Source: Microbacterium sp. Root553
GTDB lineage: Bacteria; Actinomycetota; Actinomycetes; Actinomycetales; Microbacteriaceae
Assembly (NCBI RefSeq): GCF_001426995.1
Contig: NZ_LMFY01000001.1
Coordinates: 1,253,973-1,317,972 of the forward strand
DNA: 64,000 nucleotides
Direction: 5' to 3'
Shown here: positions 33,302 to 41,871 of the stretch, piece after piece
Layout of the letters: each line of letters begins with the position of its first letter
Numbering within the stretch: the first letter of the stretch is position 1
Translations under genes and position numbers: made by a program
The notes under the pieces: model-generated
The model's database searches: none
Told to the model about the DNA's origin: nothing
Seen by the model: the letters and a program-made list of their open reading frames with translations, nothing else

Positions 33302-34375
33302 TCAGCCCTCGGGCTCGTCCTCGCCGGGGGAGCCGATGCGGATCGACGCCGAGCCGTCGGGGAGGATGGTGATCGAGCCGTCCACCTGGAAGGGGACGTC
33401 CTCCGACACCTCCTGGATCGAGCCGTCGAAGAGCGAGCGGATCTTGACCTCGACGTGTGCGACGGCATCCGTCGGCGGGATCTTCCAGTGGCCGCCGTCC
33501 GGCACCACGGTCACCTGCGGCTGATCGGCGATCGACCACGTCGGCAGCGACGCGATGCGGTTCGAGACCTCGAGTCCGAACGGGCAGGCCGTGGGCTGCA
33601 GCACCTCCTGCGCCGTGCAGCCGGTGAGGAACTCCTCGACCCGCTGCTGCACGACCGAGACGAACTCGTCGGTCGGGTCGGTCTGCAGGTCGAGGGGGGT
33701 CGTCGCGAGCGGGCTGTCTGCGAGGACGCCGACGCCGTCGGACTTCGCGATCGCGGTGTCGACGGTCACGGCGTACAGCCCGGGGGTGAACACCAGCAGC
33801 GGCAGGGGGTCGAGCGGCGCGGCGTCCGCGCCCGCGGGAGACACCTGACGGCGGTCCATCTCGAAGCCGTTCACCGCGAACTGATCGGCGCCGCGCAGCG
33901 TGAGATCGACCACGGCGAGGGGGCTCGTCGTGAAGCGCCAGTTCGGGGTCACCCCGGCCCATCCGTCCTGCGCGACCGTGAACGTCGTGGTGCCCTCATG
34001 ATCGGCCGCGCGGTACGAGACGGTCACGGCGGTCGCGTCGCCGTCGGGCTCTTCGGAGACGACCTCGACGTCGGTCAGCGGCGCGAGAGCGGAGTGCCGC
34101 AGCAGCGCCTCGGAGGCGGTCGCGCCGATGCCCGCGTTCTGCAGGGTCTCGCGGTCGATCGCGACACCGGGCACGCGGAGGGCGTCGGCGGCTCGTCCCT
34201 CCGAGAGGAGGTCGAGGTAGCGCACGACGAACGCGGAGGGACCGTAGAACTGGCGGTACAGCGTGGCCCCGCCGGCGCCGAGGGCGGCGACGAGGACGAG
34301 GCCGATCACCGCGAGGAGCGCGAGATCGGCGGCAAGACGGGAACGCCGGGGCGCCTTCGTCTCGACCTGCTGCAT
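33302..34375 (-). CDS. Membrane-anchored protein of unknown function
   Basis: A 357-residue protein with a short basic N-terminus, one membrane segment (about 18-42) and a long outer domain. That domain has several beta-rich repeats, two cysteines close together (GCTAQEVLQPTACPFG, about 257-272), and an acidic C-terminus. It has no lipobox or enzymatic motif. The domain layout (anchor, then NTF2-like plus beta domains) is common among actinobacterial envelope proteins. It is convergent with CopD-CtaG and divergent from the helicase gene. No function assigned. Confidence 0.8.
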   Translation of the reverse strand: MQQVETKAPRRSRLAADLALLAVIGLVLVAALGAGGATLYRQFYGPSAFVVRYLDLLSEGRAADALRVPGVAIDRETLQNAGIGATASEALLRHSALAPLTDVEVVSEEPDGDATAVTVSYRAADHEGTTTFTVAQDGWAGVTPNWRFTTSPLAVVDLTLRGADQFAVNGFEMDRRQVSPAGADAAPLDPLPLLVFTPGLYAVTVDTAIAKSDGVGVLADSPLATTPLDLQTDPTDEFVSVVQQRVEEFLTGCTAQEVLQPTACPFGLEVSNRIASLPTWSIADQPQVTVVPDGGHWKIPPTDAVAHVEVKIRSLFDGSIQEVSEDVPFQVDGSITILPDGSASIRIGSPGEDEPEG

Positions 34376-34535
34376 GGCGTCAGTCTAGGAGGACGCCCTG
34401 GGATGGAGCCGTGCGCCGCGTCGCTGTGTGACGGGCCGATCGGCTGTGTCAGACGGATGCCGCGCCGCGACCCCCCGTAGCATGGAGAGCGCGCCGTCGT
34501 GCGCGTTTCCCGTCGTCTTCCCGTGTGAGAGAACC

Positions 34536-35930
34536 GTGTCGCTTCCCGCCCTGTCCGAAGAGCAGCAAGAGCTGTTCCGACTGATCGAGGACACCGGCGA
34601 GCACGTCTTCATCACCGGCCGTGCGGGCACCGGCAAATCCACACTGCTGCAGTACTTCTCGTGGAACACGAAGAAGCAGATCGCGATCTGCGCCCCCACC
34701 GGCGTCGCCGCCCTGAACGTCGAGGGACAGACGATCCATTCGCTGTTCCGGCTGCCGATCGGTCTGATCGGCGATTCCGACATCGAGCAGAACGACAACA
34801 CCCGCCGCATCCTCAACGCGATCGAGACCCTCGTCATCGACGAGATCTCGATGGTCAACGCCGACCTGATGGATGCCATGGACCGCTCGCTGAGGCAGGC
34901 CCGCGGCAAACGCGGCATCCCCTTCGGCGGCGTGCAGATCGTCATGTTCGGCGACCCGTACCAGCTCGCGCCGGTGCCGCCGCGGGGCGACGAGCTGCGC
35001 TACGTGAAGGACCACTACCGGTCGTTCTGGTTCTTCGATGCCAAGGTCTGGGCGGGATCGGGCGGGGGAGACGCGCAGGACGACGACGGCGGCCTCTTCG
35101 CCGTCGACACGCGCGCCGAGCTGCACGTGCGCGAGCTGGTGCAGATCCACCGGCAGTCGGATGACGGATTCAAGGCGATGCTGAACGCGGTGCGCTACGG
35201 CCGGGTGACCGCCGAGATCGCGGGAGTGCTGAACGCCCAGGGTGCGCGCACGCCCCCCGACCCCGAGCCGGGGGAGGTGCCGATGATCACCCTCGCCACC
35301 CGCAACGACATCGTGAACACGATCAACAGCCGTCACCTCGCCGCTTTGCCGGGCAAGGAGCAGACCGCGAAGGCGGAGGTGAACGGCGAGTTCGGGCGGG
35401 GCGAGGCGTCCCTGCCCGCCGAATCCGAGCTGAAGCTCAAGATCGGTGCCCAGGTGATGTTCCTGCGCAACGACACGTCGATGTCGGGGGAGCCGCCGCG
35501 GTGGGTCAACGGCACGATCGGCACCGTGGTGCGCATCCTCGGCGAGACCGTGCGCGTCGAGATCGACGGCGACGAGGTCGATGTCGAGCCGGCCGTCTGG
35601 GAGCGCTTCCGCTACTCGTACGAGGCCAGCACGAAGAAGCTGTCGCGCGACGTGATCGCGGAGTTCACGCAGTTCCCGCTGCGACTGGCGTGGGCGGTGA
35701 CGATCCACAAGTCCCAGGGCAAGACCTACGACCGCGCGATCATCGACCTGGGGTCGGGCGCGTTCGCGCCGGGGCAGACCTACGTGGCGCTCTCGCGGCT
35801 CACCGCGCTCGACGGCCTCTACCTGTCGCGGGCGCTGCGGCCGAGCGACATCCGGGTCGACGAGGACGTGCGTCGTTTCATGCGCGACGCCTGGCTCGCG
35901 GCATCCACCCCCGAGCTCGGGAAGGGCTGA
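34536..35930 (+). CDS. PIF1-like / UvrD-like AAA DNA helicase
   Basis: A 464-residue superfamily 1 helicase. Walker A GRAGTGKST is at 28-36, Walker B LVIDEIS near 105, and motif III MFGDPYQLAP near 140. The C-terminal UvrD-like domain carries TIHKSQGKTYDRAIIDLG and YVALSRLTALDGLYLSR, typical of PIF1/RecD2-type enzymes. It probably unwinds DNA during repair or replication fork processing. The GTG at 34536 is chosen because homologous sequence begins at SLPALSEEQ; earlier in-frame starts translate the promoter. The stop lies at the start of a repeat array. Confidence 0.88.
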   Translation: MSLPALSEEQQELFRLIEDTGEHVFITGRAGTGKSTLLQYFSWNTKKQIAICAPTGVAALNVEGQTIHSLFRLPIGLIGDSDIEQNDNTRRILNAIETLVIDEISMVNADLMDAMDRSLRQARGKRGIPFGGVQIVMFGDPYQLAPVPPRGDELRYVKDHYRSFWFFDAKVWAGSGGGDAQDDDGGLFAVDTRAELHVRELVQIHRQSDDGFKAMLNAVRYGRVTAEIAGVLNAQGARTPPDPEPGEVPMITLATRNDIVNTINSRHLAALPGKEQTAKAEVNGEFGRGEASLPAESELKLKIGAQVMFLRNDTSMSGEPPRWVNGTIGTVVRILGETVRVEIDGDEVDVEPAVWERFRYSYEASTKKLSRDVIAEFTQFPLRLAWAVTIHKSQGKTYDRAIIDLGSGAFAPGQTYVALSRLTALDGLYLSRALRPSDIRVDEDVRRFMRDAWLAASTPELGKG

Positions 35931-35939
35931 GGCGTTTCG

Positions 35940-36047
35940 TCTCGGTCGCTCCGCTCCCTCGCTCAACGGGCGGGGTCTCGGTCGCTCCGCTCCCTCGCTC
36001 AACGGGCGGGGTCTCGGTCGGTCCGCTCCCTCGCTCAACGAGCGGGA
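35940..36047. repeat. Three tandem copies of a 36-bp unit after the helicase gene
   Basis: Units start at 35940, 35976 and 36012 and contain TCTCGGTCGCTCCGCTCCCT (one base differs in the third). The vocabulary is shared with the 80-bp array at 10881. Bases 35925-35944, which include the helicase stop, are identical to 10892-10911, which include the GH13 stop. Confidence 0.9.
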
Positions 36048-36105
36048 GTCAGGACTCAGGCGGCGATGCGCGCGCGGGAGTCAGGACTCAGGCGGCGACG
36101 CGCGC
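36042..36105. repeat. 32-bp duplication of the heme oxygenase gene end
   Basis: Two adjacent copies (starting at 36042 and 36074) of about 30 bp containing GGGAGTCAGGACTCAGGCGG. The second copy includes the last codons and stop of the heme oxygenase gene on the minus strand; the first is a spare copy beyond the stop. Confidence 0.85.
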
Positions 36106-36735
36106 GCGGTCGAGGTCCTCGAAGAGCTCGGTGTTGAAGCGGTAGGCGAGCAGGACCTCGTCGATCACCCGCTCGCGCTCCGCGTCGTCCCACGGGGCGG
36201 CGTCGAGCTGCTCGCGGTAGACGTCCTTGAAGGCGGCGGGATCTGCGATGTCGTCGAAGAGGTAGAACCCGATGCCGTTGGTCTCGAAGCCGAAGTGGCG
36301 GGCCATGACGCGGCCGATGAAGACCCCGCCCGACAGGTCGCCGAGGTAGCGGGTGTAATGGTGGGCCACGAAGCCGCCCGCCCAGGTGGCGCCGACCTGA
36401 CGGATGCGCTCGACGTAGCGCTGCGTGGTGGGCAGGGCGACGATCAGGTCTCGCCAGTCGGCGCCGAGCAGGAACCCGAGGTCGGCCTCCAGCGCGGGCA
36501 GGCGGGTCAGCTTGTCGCTGAGGAACACGGATGCCACGGGGTCCTTGCACATGCGCTCGCCCGCTCCCTCGAGCGCCTCGTAGATGAAGTAGTGCTGGGC
36601 GACGAGGGCGATGTAGTCCTCGCGGGAGCCCTCGCCCTTGAGCAGATCGGACATGAAGCCCGCTCCCTCGCTGCGCGAGTGCGAACCGGAGGAGCGTTCC
36701 CGGAGGGCGGCGGAGAAGGAGAGGATCTCGGACAT
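36088..36735 (-). CDS. hmuO: Biliverdin-producing heme oxygenase
   Basis: A 215-residue all-helical enzyme that opens heme to release iron, biliverdin and CO. The proximal heme ligand is His19 in SGSHSRSEG, and the distal helix glycine motif GDLSGG lies near residue 133. Length and motifs match HmuO of Corynebacterium. An iron-box-like site lies 11-29 nt before the ATG, so expression probably rises under iron limitation. It is preceded on the same strand by a DUF2470 gene, another heme-linked protein. Confidence 0.94.
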   Translation of the reverse strand: MSEILSFSAALRERSSGSHSRSEGAGFMSDLLKGEGSREDYIALVAQHYFIYEALEGAGERMCKDPVASVFLSDKLTRLPALEADLGFLLGADWRDLIVALPTTQRYVERIRQVGATWAGGFVAHHYTRYLGDLSGGVFIGRVMARHFGFETNGIGFYLFDDIADPAAFKDVYREQLDAAPWDDAERERVIDEVLLAYRFNTELFEDLDRARVAA

Positions 36736-36745
36736 GACCTCAGTG

Positions 36746-36764
36746 TAAGGGTTGCCTAACCTCC
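36746..36764 (-). promoter_or_regulatory. Candidate DtxR/IdeR iron box
   Basis: The 19 bp TAAGGGTTGCCTAACCTCC match the DtxR/IdeR consensus (TTAGGTTAGCCTAACCTAA) at 14 positions, including the whole CCTAACCT half. It lies in the heme oxygenase promoter. Confidence 0.6.
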
Positions 36765-36788
36765 AGCGGAACCCTCGATCTCACCGCG

Positions 36789-37103
36789 TCATGCGTGCGG
36801 ACGCGGCTCGACGCCGACTTTCGCGCACGCGAGGTCGTACAGAGCGACGACCTCCCGGCGGACGGCCGAGCGTTCGGTGATCGGCCCGGACGGCCAGGCG
36901 ATGCGGAGTTCCGAGACGGCACCCGCGTCGGTGACCTCCCAGACGCCGCCGTCGCCGTCGAGACCGGTCATCACGGCATCTGTGATCTCGCCCTCGCCGG
37001 CCCCGGTGAAGGCGCGGGTGATGAGCAGGTTGTCGTCGCGGTGGTCGCCGTTCATGTGGCGGAGGATCGCCGAGACGACGTCGGCATCGAAGATGTGCGG
37101 CAT
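36789..37103 (-). CDS. DUF2470 domain protein (heme-associated)
   Basis: A 104-residue protein consisting of a DUF2470 domain, the small alpha/beta unit found at the C-terminus of HugZ-type heme-degrading proteins. Recognisable parts are the start HIFDADVVSAILRHMNGDHR, with a conserved HMNxDH motif, and the C-terminal helix. The ATG at 37103 follows AGGGTGAGG; an in-frame GTG at 37112 is inside that site. It is 53 nt upstream of heme oxygenase on the same strand. It likely supports heme binding or handover; no catalytic role is shown. Confidence 0.85.
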   Translation of the reverse strand: MPHIFDADVVSAILRHMNGDHRDDNLLITRAFTGAGEGEITDAVMTGLDGDGGVWEVTDAGAVSELRIAWPSGPITERSAVRREVVALYDLACAKVGVEPRPHA

Positions 37104-37192
37104 GGTCCTCACCCTAATCCGGCCCCCGCGATGCGATCTTTCAGGATCCGCGTTCTAGACTCGGGAGACACGTCTTCCGGGGGTCCCCTTTC

Positions 37193-38479
37193 ATGCAGCT
37201 TCTCTCGTCACGCAGGTTCCGCGCCGTAGCGGCCGGCGTCGCCGTGCTCGGACTCTTCCTCACCGGATGCACGTCGTCCGAGCCGGAGTTCAGCTATCAG
37301 CCCCCGTCGCAGGTCGACGGCGACTTCCCCGCCGACACGGTCACGGCGATGCAGGATGCGGTCGCGAACGCGCTCGCCGCCTCCGGCGCCTCGGGTGCCG
37401 TGGTGGGTGTCTGGGCGCCGTGGAGTGGACGCTGGGTGACCGGCGTGGGCACACAGGACCCCGGAGCGGGCGCCGAGATCACGACCGACATGGCCTTCCG
37501 CGTCTCCGACATGACGAGGCTCATGACGTGCGACGTGCTCTACGGCCTCGCGGACGAGGGCATCGTCGGTCTCGACGACCCCGTGCCCGACCATGTGTCC
37601 GGCGTTCCGGACATGACGGACACCACCCTGCTCGACCTCTGCAACAGCACGAGCGGGATCGGCTCCTCCGAGGGCATCGCGCAGACCGCCTGGATGACCA
37701 CCCCCGAGCGGGTGTGGGCGCCGCTCGAGCTGGCGTCGTACGGGCTCGGTGCGCCGCGTGCCACCGCCCACACCACGTACACGAACTCCGATGCCGGATA
37801 CCTGCTGCTCGGACTCGCTCTCGAGCGCGCGTCGGGTATGACGGCATCCGAGCTCATCTCCGCGTACGTCACCCGGCCGCTCGGGCTCTCGAACACCTCG
37901 CTGCCCTCGCCCGCGCCGGCGGCGCCCTCTACCGGTCCGGTGATGAACGGGCACTACCTCGCCCCCGTCGAAGGCGGGTACAACTGCGCCGCCCCGGTCG
38001 ACATCACGACGCTGTCGTCGAGCACCGGCTTCACCGACTCCGGGGTGGTCTCCACGATCGACGACCTCGGCCGCTACATGCAGGCCGAGGCCGCACAGGT
38101 GCTGCGCACGAAGAAGGAGCCGAACCGCTTCGGATCACCGCTGCCGCAGGCCCCCGACGCCCCGTCCTGGTTCCAGGCGACCGGAGGCGCACTCCTCGTC
38201 GGCTCGATGATCGGTCAGTCCGGGTGGACGCCCGGTTATCAGACGTCGGCATTCTCCGACCCCGCGACCGGGTTCACCGTGGCGGTCTCGCTGAACGACT
38301 CGACCACCGGCGGCACCACGGCGATGTTCCTCGCGTGGGAGCTGGCGGCCCTCGCCTCCAAGGCGCCGGCGGCCGAGGGCCAGACGGCACCGGACTTCGG
38401 TCTGCCCTTCACGGCGGAGCAGTACCACCAGGCGATCGCGGACTCCGCGCTTCCCTGCGTCGCACCGCCTGAGGGCTGA
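37193..38479 (+). CDS. Beta-lactamase-fold lipoprotein with a degenerate active site
   Basis: A 428-residue protein of the class C beta-lactamase / serine hydrolase family. The lipoprotein signal ends in LTGC (Cys26). Aligning FRVSDMTRL (102-110) with the family FRxGSxTK motif puts Asp106 at the catalytic Ser and Arg109 at the Lys. Tyr196-x-Asn198 is kept, but the third motif reads QSG (342-344) instead of HTG or KTG. It is therefore probably not a hydrolase of this type and may be a binding protein on the cell surface. A shifted motif using Ser105 cannot be excluded. Confidence 0.82.
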   Translation: MQLLSSRRFRAVAAGVAVLGLFLTGCTSSEPEFSYQPPSQVDGDFPADTVTAMQDAVANALAASGASGAVVGVWAPWSGRWVTGVGTQDPGAGAEITTDMAFRVSDMTRLMTCDVLYGLADEGIVGLDDPVPDHVSGVPDMTDTTLLDLCNSTSGIGSSEGIAQTAWMTTPERVWAPLELASYGLGAPRATAHTTYTNSDAGYLLLGLALERASGMTASELISAYVTRPLGLSNTSLPSPAPAAPSTGPVMNGHYLAPVEGGYNCAAPVDITTLSSSTGFTDSGVVSTIDDLGRYMQAEAAQVLRTKKEPNRFGSPLPQAPDAPSWFQATGGALLVGSMIGQSGWTPGYQTSAFSDPATGFTVAVSLNDSTTGGTTAMFLAWELAALASKAPAAEGQTAPDFGLPFTAEQYHQAIADSALPCVAPPEG

Positions 38480-38528
38480 TTCGGACGCACCCGGCCGCTG
38501 CGCGACCGGGTCGGGAGAGAGGTCGGCC

Positions 38529-39545
38529 ATGGCCATCATCGACAACGCGATCTACGTCGACGGCGTCCGCACCGAGAATCCGCGGAGCCTGAGCGAGACG
38601 TTCGAGGCCATGCGCGAACGCGGCGGGATGAGCTGGATCGGTCTCTATCGTCCGAGCGAGGCGGAGATCCGCGAGGTCGCCGACGAGTTCGGCATCCATG
38701 CGCTCGTGGTCGAGGACGCCCTGTCGGGGCATCAGCGCTCGAAGCTCGAACGGTACGGTGACGTCCTCTTCATGGTGCTGCGCTCGGCGCGCTACCTCGA
38801 TGAGACGGAGGAGGTGGAGTTCGGCGAGATCCATCTGCTCGTGGGGCCGGACTTCGTCGTCACGATCCGGCACGCCGAGTCGCCCGATCTCGGCCGCGTG
38901 CGCCACCGCCTCGAAGACGACCCCGCGCTGCTCCGTCTCGGCGCCGGGGCGGTGCTCTATGCGATCCTCGACGAGGTCGTCGACGAGTACGCCCCGGTGC
39001 TGGCGGGTCTCGAGAACGACATCGACGAGATCGAGGGTCAGCTGTTCGAGGACGGCATCGACGCGACGCAGCGCATCTACGAGCTGGGTCGCGAGGTCAT
39101 CGACTTCCAACGTGCGGTGCAGCCTCTCGCCGGGATGCTCGATTCTCTGCTGCGCGGCTCGCCCGAGCACGAGGCCGACGAGGAGCTGCAGCGCTACCTG
39201 CGCGATGTGCTCGACCACACCCTGCGCATCTCCGAGCGGGCGAACACGTTCCGCACCGTGCTCGACAACGCCCTGACCGTCGAGTCGACCATCGTGGCGC
39301 GTCGGCAGAACGAGGAGATGCGGCGGATGACGGAGCTGAGCATCCGTCAGAACGACGAGGTGAAGAAGATCTCGGGATGGGCCGCGATCCTCTTCGCGCC
39401 GACCCTCGTCGGCACGGTCTACGGGATGAACTTCGATCACATGCCCGAGCTGCACTGGGTGCTCGGCTACCCGATGGCCATCGGACTCATGCTGGCGATG
39501 GGCGTCGGCCTCTACTGGGCGTTCAAGCGCAAGGGCTGGCTGTGA
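38529..39545 (+). CDS. corA: CorA-family magnesium/cobalt transporter
   Basis: A 338-residue protein: a large cytoplasmic alpha/beta funnel (about 1-275) and two C-terminal membrane segments with the selectivity motif YGMN followed by FDHMPEL between them. It forms pentameric channels for Mg2+ (and Co2+ or Ni2+). The ATG at 38529 is preceded by GAGAGAGG. It stands as a single gene, convergent with the DUF3592 gene. Confidence 0.93.
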   Translation: MAIIDNAIYVDGVRTENPRSLSETFEAMRERGGMSWIGLYRPSEAEIREVADEFGIHALVVEDALSGHQRSKLERYGDVLFMVLRSARYLDETEEVEFGEIHLLVGPDFVVTIRHAESPDLGRVRHRLEDDPALLRLGAGAVLYAILDEVVDEYAPVLAGLENDIDEIEGQLFEDGIDATQRIYELGREVIDFQRAVQPLAGMLDSLLRGSPEHEADEELQRYLRDVLDHTLRISERANTFRTVLDNALTVESTIVARRQNEEMRRMTELSIRQNDEVKKISGWAAILFAPTLVGTVYGMNFDHMPELHWVLGYPMAIGLMLAMGVGLYWAFKRKGWL

Positions 39546-39582
39546 CCGCCGAGAGGTGAGGCTGAGCGTACTCGACGCCGCG

Positions 39583-40065
39583 TCAGTCGGCCCGTCGGCG
39601 CCGGGCTCTCCCCTTCGCGAAGCCGGAGGCCATGACGACGATGAGCACGACGGACACGACGGTGAGCAGTCCGCCCAGTCCGGTGACCGTGCGGCCCGGG
39701 GTCCCGTGGCCCTCGACCACGGCCGTGCTCGGTTCGGCAGTGCTGTAGATGACCGTGACGCTGCTGCCGAGGGCAGGCTTCTCATCGGGCGCCCAGTCGG
39801 CCCAGACCGAATGCGATGACGTGTCGCCGGCGAAGTACTCGACTCTGAAGTTGTGCGTGGAGGCCTCGGCCCCGTCGTTCACTTCGACCACCGTTCCCGT
39901 CGTGCGCGAGCCGCTCGCGACGAGCTCTCGGTCGGCGGCGTTCATCGACGATCCGACCACCAGCAGCACGGGGCCGACGAGGAGGACGGCGACGATCACG
40001 ATCGTCTGGAACACGGGGTGGTACACGAAGCTCCGGGGCGCGTTGCCGGAGTCGTAGGGCGTCAT
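39583..40065 (-). CDS. DUF3592-like membrane protein
   Basis: A 160-residue protein with two membrane segments (about 17-42 and 128-150) enclosing an outer beta-rich domain containing ASGSRTTGTVVEVND and PALGSSVTVIYSTAEPS, the pattern of DUF3592 proteins. The C-terminus is Arg-rich. The ATG at 40065 is preferred over a GTG one codon upstream. Function unknown. Confidence 0.8.
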   Translation of the reverse strand: MTPYDSGNAPRSFVYHPVFQTIVIVAVLLVGPVLLVVGSSMNAADRELVASGSRTTGTVVEVNDGAEASTHNFRVEYFAGDTSSHSVWADWAPDEKPALGSSVTVIYSTAEPSTAVVEGHGTPGRTVTGLGGLLTVVSVVLIVVMASGFAKGRARRRRAD

Positions 40066-40159
40066 CACGTGCCCATCTCAGCACAGGTTCGTCGACGAGA
40101 GGCTGATGCGGGGCGTCGAGAGGACAGGGAATCCGGCGCGGTGCGCGCGCGACCCGGTC

Positions 40160-40372
40160 TCAGTCGTCGGTGTCGACGCCGGGCCCAGGACCCGGTCGCA
40201 CGGCGGCATCCGGCGCGATGTCGATGCGTGTGGTGCCGTCGTGCTCCGACACCTCGATGCGTGGCGCGGCATCGGCCTCGGTCGCCTCCGGCGCGGCGGT
40301 CAGCTGATCGTGCCGCTTCTCTTCGCTGGTCATCTCGTCGTCCGAGTCCGGGGTGCGGTCAGTGGTTGCCAT
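40160..40372 (-). CDS. Small acidic protein of unknown function
   Basis: A 70-residue hydrophilic protein, rich in Asp, Glu, Thr and Ala, with no hydrophobic core and probably partly disordered. GGAGGAG lies just before its ATG, inside the end of the amino acid permease gene, which it overlaps by 14 nt. It is therefore probably translated from the permease transcript. The Pro/Gly-rich end is PGPGPGVDTDD. No family recognised. Confidence 0.6.
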   Translation of the reverse strand: MATTDRTPDSDDEMTSEEKRHDQLTAAPEATEADAAPRIEVSEHDGTTRIDIAPDAAVRPGPGPGVDTDD

Positions 40373-41741
40373 GATTCTCCTCCGTGGTGGTGTGGGTATC
40401 GGTGGTGGAACTCGTGCGGGCTGCGGTTCGCGTCCTGCCCCAGCGCGCGAGCAGGTACAGGACGCCCCCGACGGCCAGAAGGATGCCGCCGAACAGCCAG
40501 ACGGCGGGGCGCTGCTGGGTGAGCAGCAGGATGCACGACCCGATGCCGAGCACGGGGATGATCGTCCAGATCCGGAAGTGGTCGTGCTCCACCCGATCGC
40601 GGCGCAGTACGAGCACCGAGACGTTGACGCTGAGGAACACGATCAGCAGCAGTAGCACGACCGTCTCGGCGAGCGTCGCGAGGTCGCCGACCAGGGTCAG
40701 CCCCATCGCGACGAGGGTGGTGGTGAGAATGGCGACCCACGGGGTCTTCCGCCGCGGCAGCACGCGACCGAGCACGGCGGGCAGCAGGTTCTGCTCGGCC
40801 ATGCCGTAGGTCAGGCGGCTCACCATGATCATGGTGAGCAACGCGCCGTTGGCGACCGCGACCAGGGCGATCAGGCTGAACAGCCAGGACGGGATGCTGG
40901 CGCCCGCCGCCTCGACGACCGAGAGCAGCGGACCGCTCGACTCCTGCAGGTCAGAGGCGGGCAGCGCGATCGAGCTCGCGATCCCGACGAGTACGTAGAC
41001 CGCGCCCGCCGTGAACAGCGCACCGAAGAGCGCACGCGGGTACGTGCGCCGCGGATTCTTCACCTCTTCGATCATGTTGGCCGAGGTCTCGAAGCCCACG
41101 AAGGAGTAGTAGGCGATCACGGCGCCGGCGAGCACGGCCATCGCCGCGGGAGTCCCCTCGGGCGTCTGGGTGAGGCGCGAGGCGTCGCCACCGCCGCCGG
41201 CCACGAACACGCCCACCACGGCGATGACGATCACGAGACCGCTCAGCTCGATCGCCGTCATCACCAGGTTCGCCCCCAGGGACTCGCGGATGCCGCGGGC
41301 GTTGAGGGCCGCGACGACGGCGAGGAAGACGATCGCGACGGGGATGGTCGGCAGGTCGAAGAAGGTGCCGAGGTAGTCGCCGGCGAACGCGATCGCGAGG
41401 CCCGCGGCGCTGGTCACTCCGGCGGCGAGCATGCTGAACCCGACGAGGAACGACACCGCCGGGCTGTGGAAGGCACGCTCGGCGAAGACGGATGCCCCGC
41501 CCGCGCGCGGGTACTTGGTGACGAGCTCGGCGTACGAGCCGGCCGTCAGGAGGGCGAGGAGCAGGGCCAGCAGCAGCGGCGCCCACAGCATCCCGCCGAC
41601 CTTCTCGGAGAGCACCCCCATCAGGGCGTAGATGCCGGCGCCGAGCACGTCGCCCAGGATGAAGGCGAAGAGCAGCGGCCCGGTGATGGCGCGGCGAAGC
41701 CGAGTGGGCTCCTCAGGCGTGCGCGCGGTGTCGGAGGTCAT
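40359..41741 (-). CDS. APC-family amino acid permease
   Basis: A 460-residue secondary transporter with about twelve membrane segments. The first segment carries the APC signature FAFILGDVLGAGIYALMG (about 25-42), where the GxGI-type glycines bind the substrate main chain. It takes up amino acids or amines in exchange for, or with, a proton or another solute. It ends with His/Thr-rich residues. It has no adjacent metabolic gene, so the substrate is unknown. A small acidic protein follows in the same transcript. Confidence 0.92.
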   Translation of the reverse strand: MTSDTARTPEEPTRLRRAITGPLLFAFILGDVLGAGIYALMGVLSEKVGGMLWAPLLLALLLALLTAGSYAELVTKYPRAGGASVFAERAFHSPAVSFLVGFSMLAAGVTSAAGLAIAFAGDYLGTFFDLPTIPVAIVFLAVVAALNARGIRESLGANLVMTAIELSGLVIVIAVVGVFVAGGGGDASRLTQTPEGTPAAMAVLAGAVIAYYSFVGFETSANMIEEVKNPRRTYPRALFGALFTAGAVYVLVGIASSIALPASDLQESSGPLLSVVEAAGASIPSWLFSLIALVAVANGALLTMIMVSRLTYGMAEQNLLPAVLGRVLPRRKTPWVAILTTTLVAMGLTLVGDLATLAETVVLLLLIVFLSVNVSVLVLRRDRVEHDHFRIWTIIPVLGIGSCILLLTQQRPAVWLFGGILLAVGGVLYLLARWGRTRTAARTSSTTDTHTTTEENHGNH

Positions 41742-41871
41742 CCCGGAACCCTAGGGAGAGAGGAGGGTCACCGGCGACGGGGTTGACAGGCCGCCGACTC
41801 GAGTGCCGCGGCGTCGTGAAATCACCCGTGCGGGGGATGCCGCCGCTCGCGGCGGGTCATAGCGTGGAGGC

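Noticed and set aside
31161..33962. A long minus-strand open frame opposite CopD-CtaG
   Set aside because: It is rich in Arg/Asp/Gln, has no recognisable domain, and lies over a well supported membrane protein gene.
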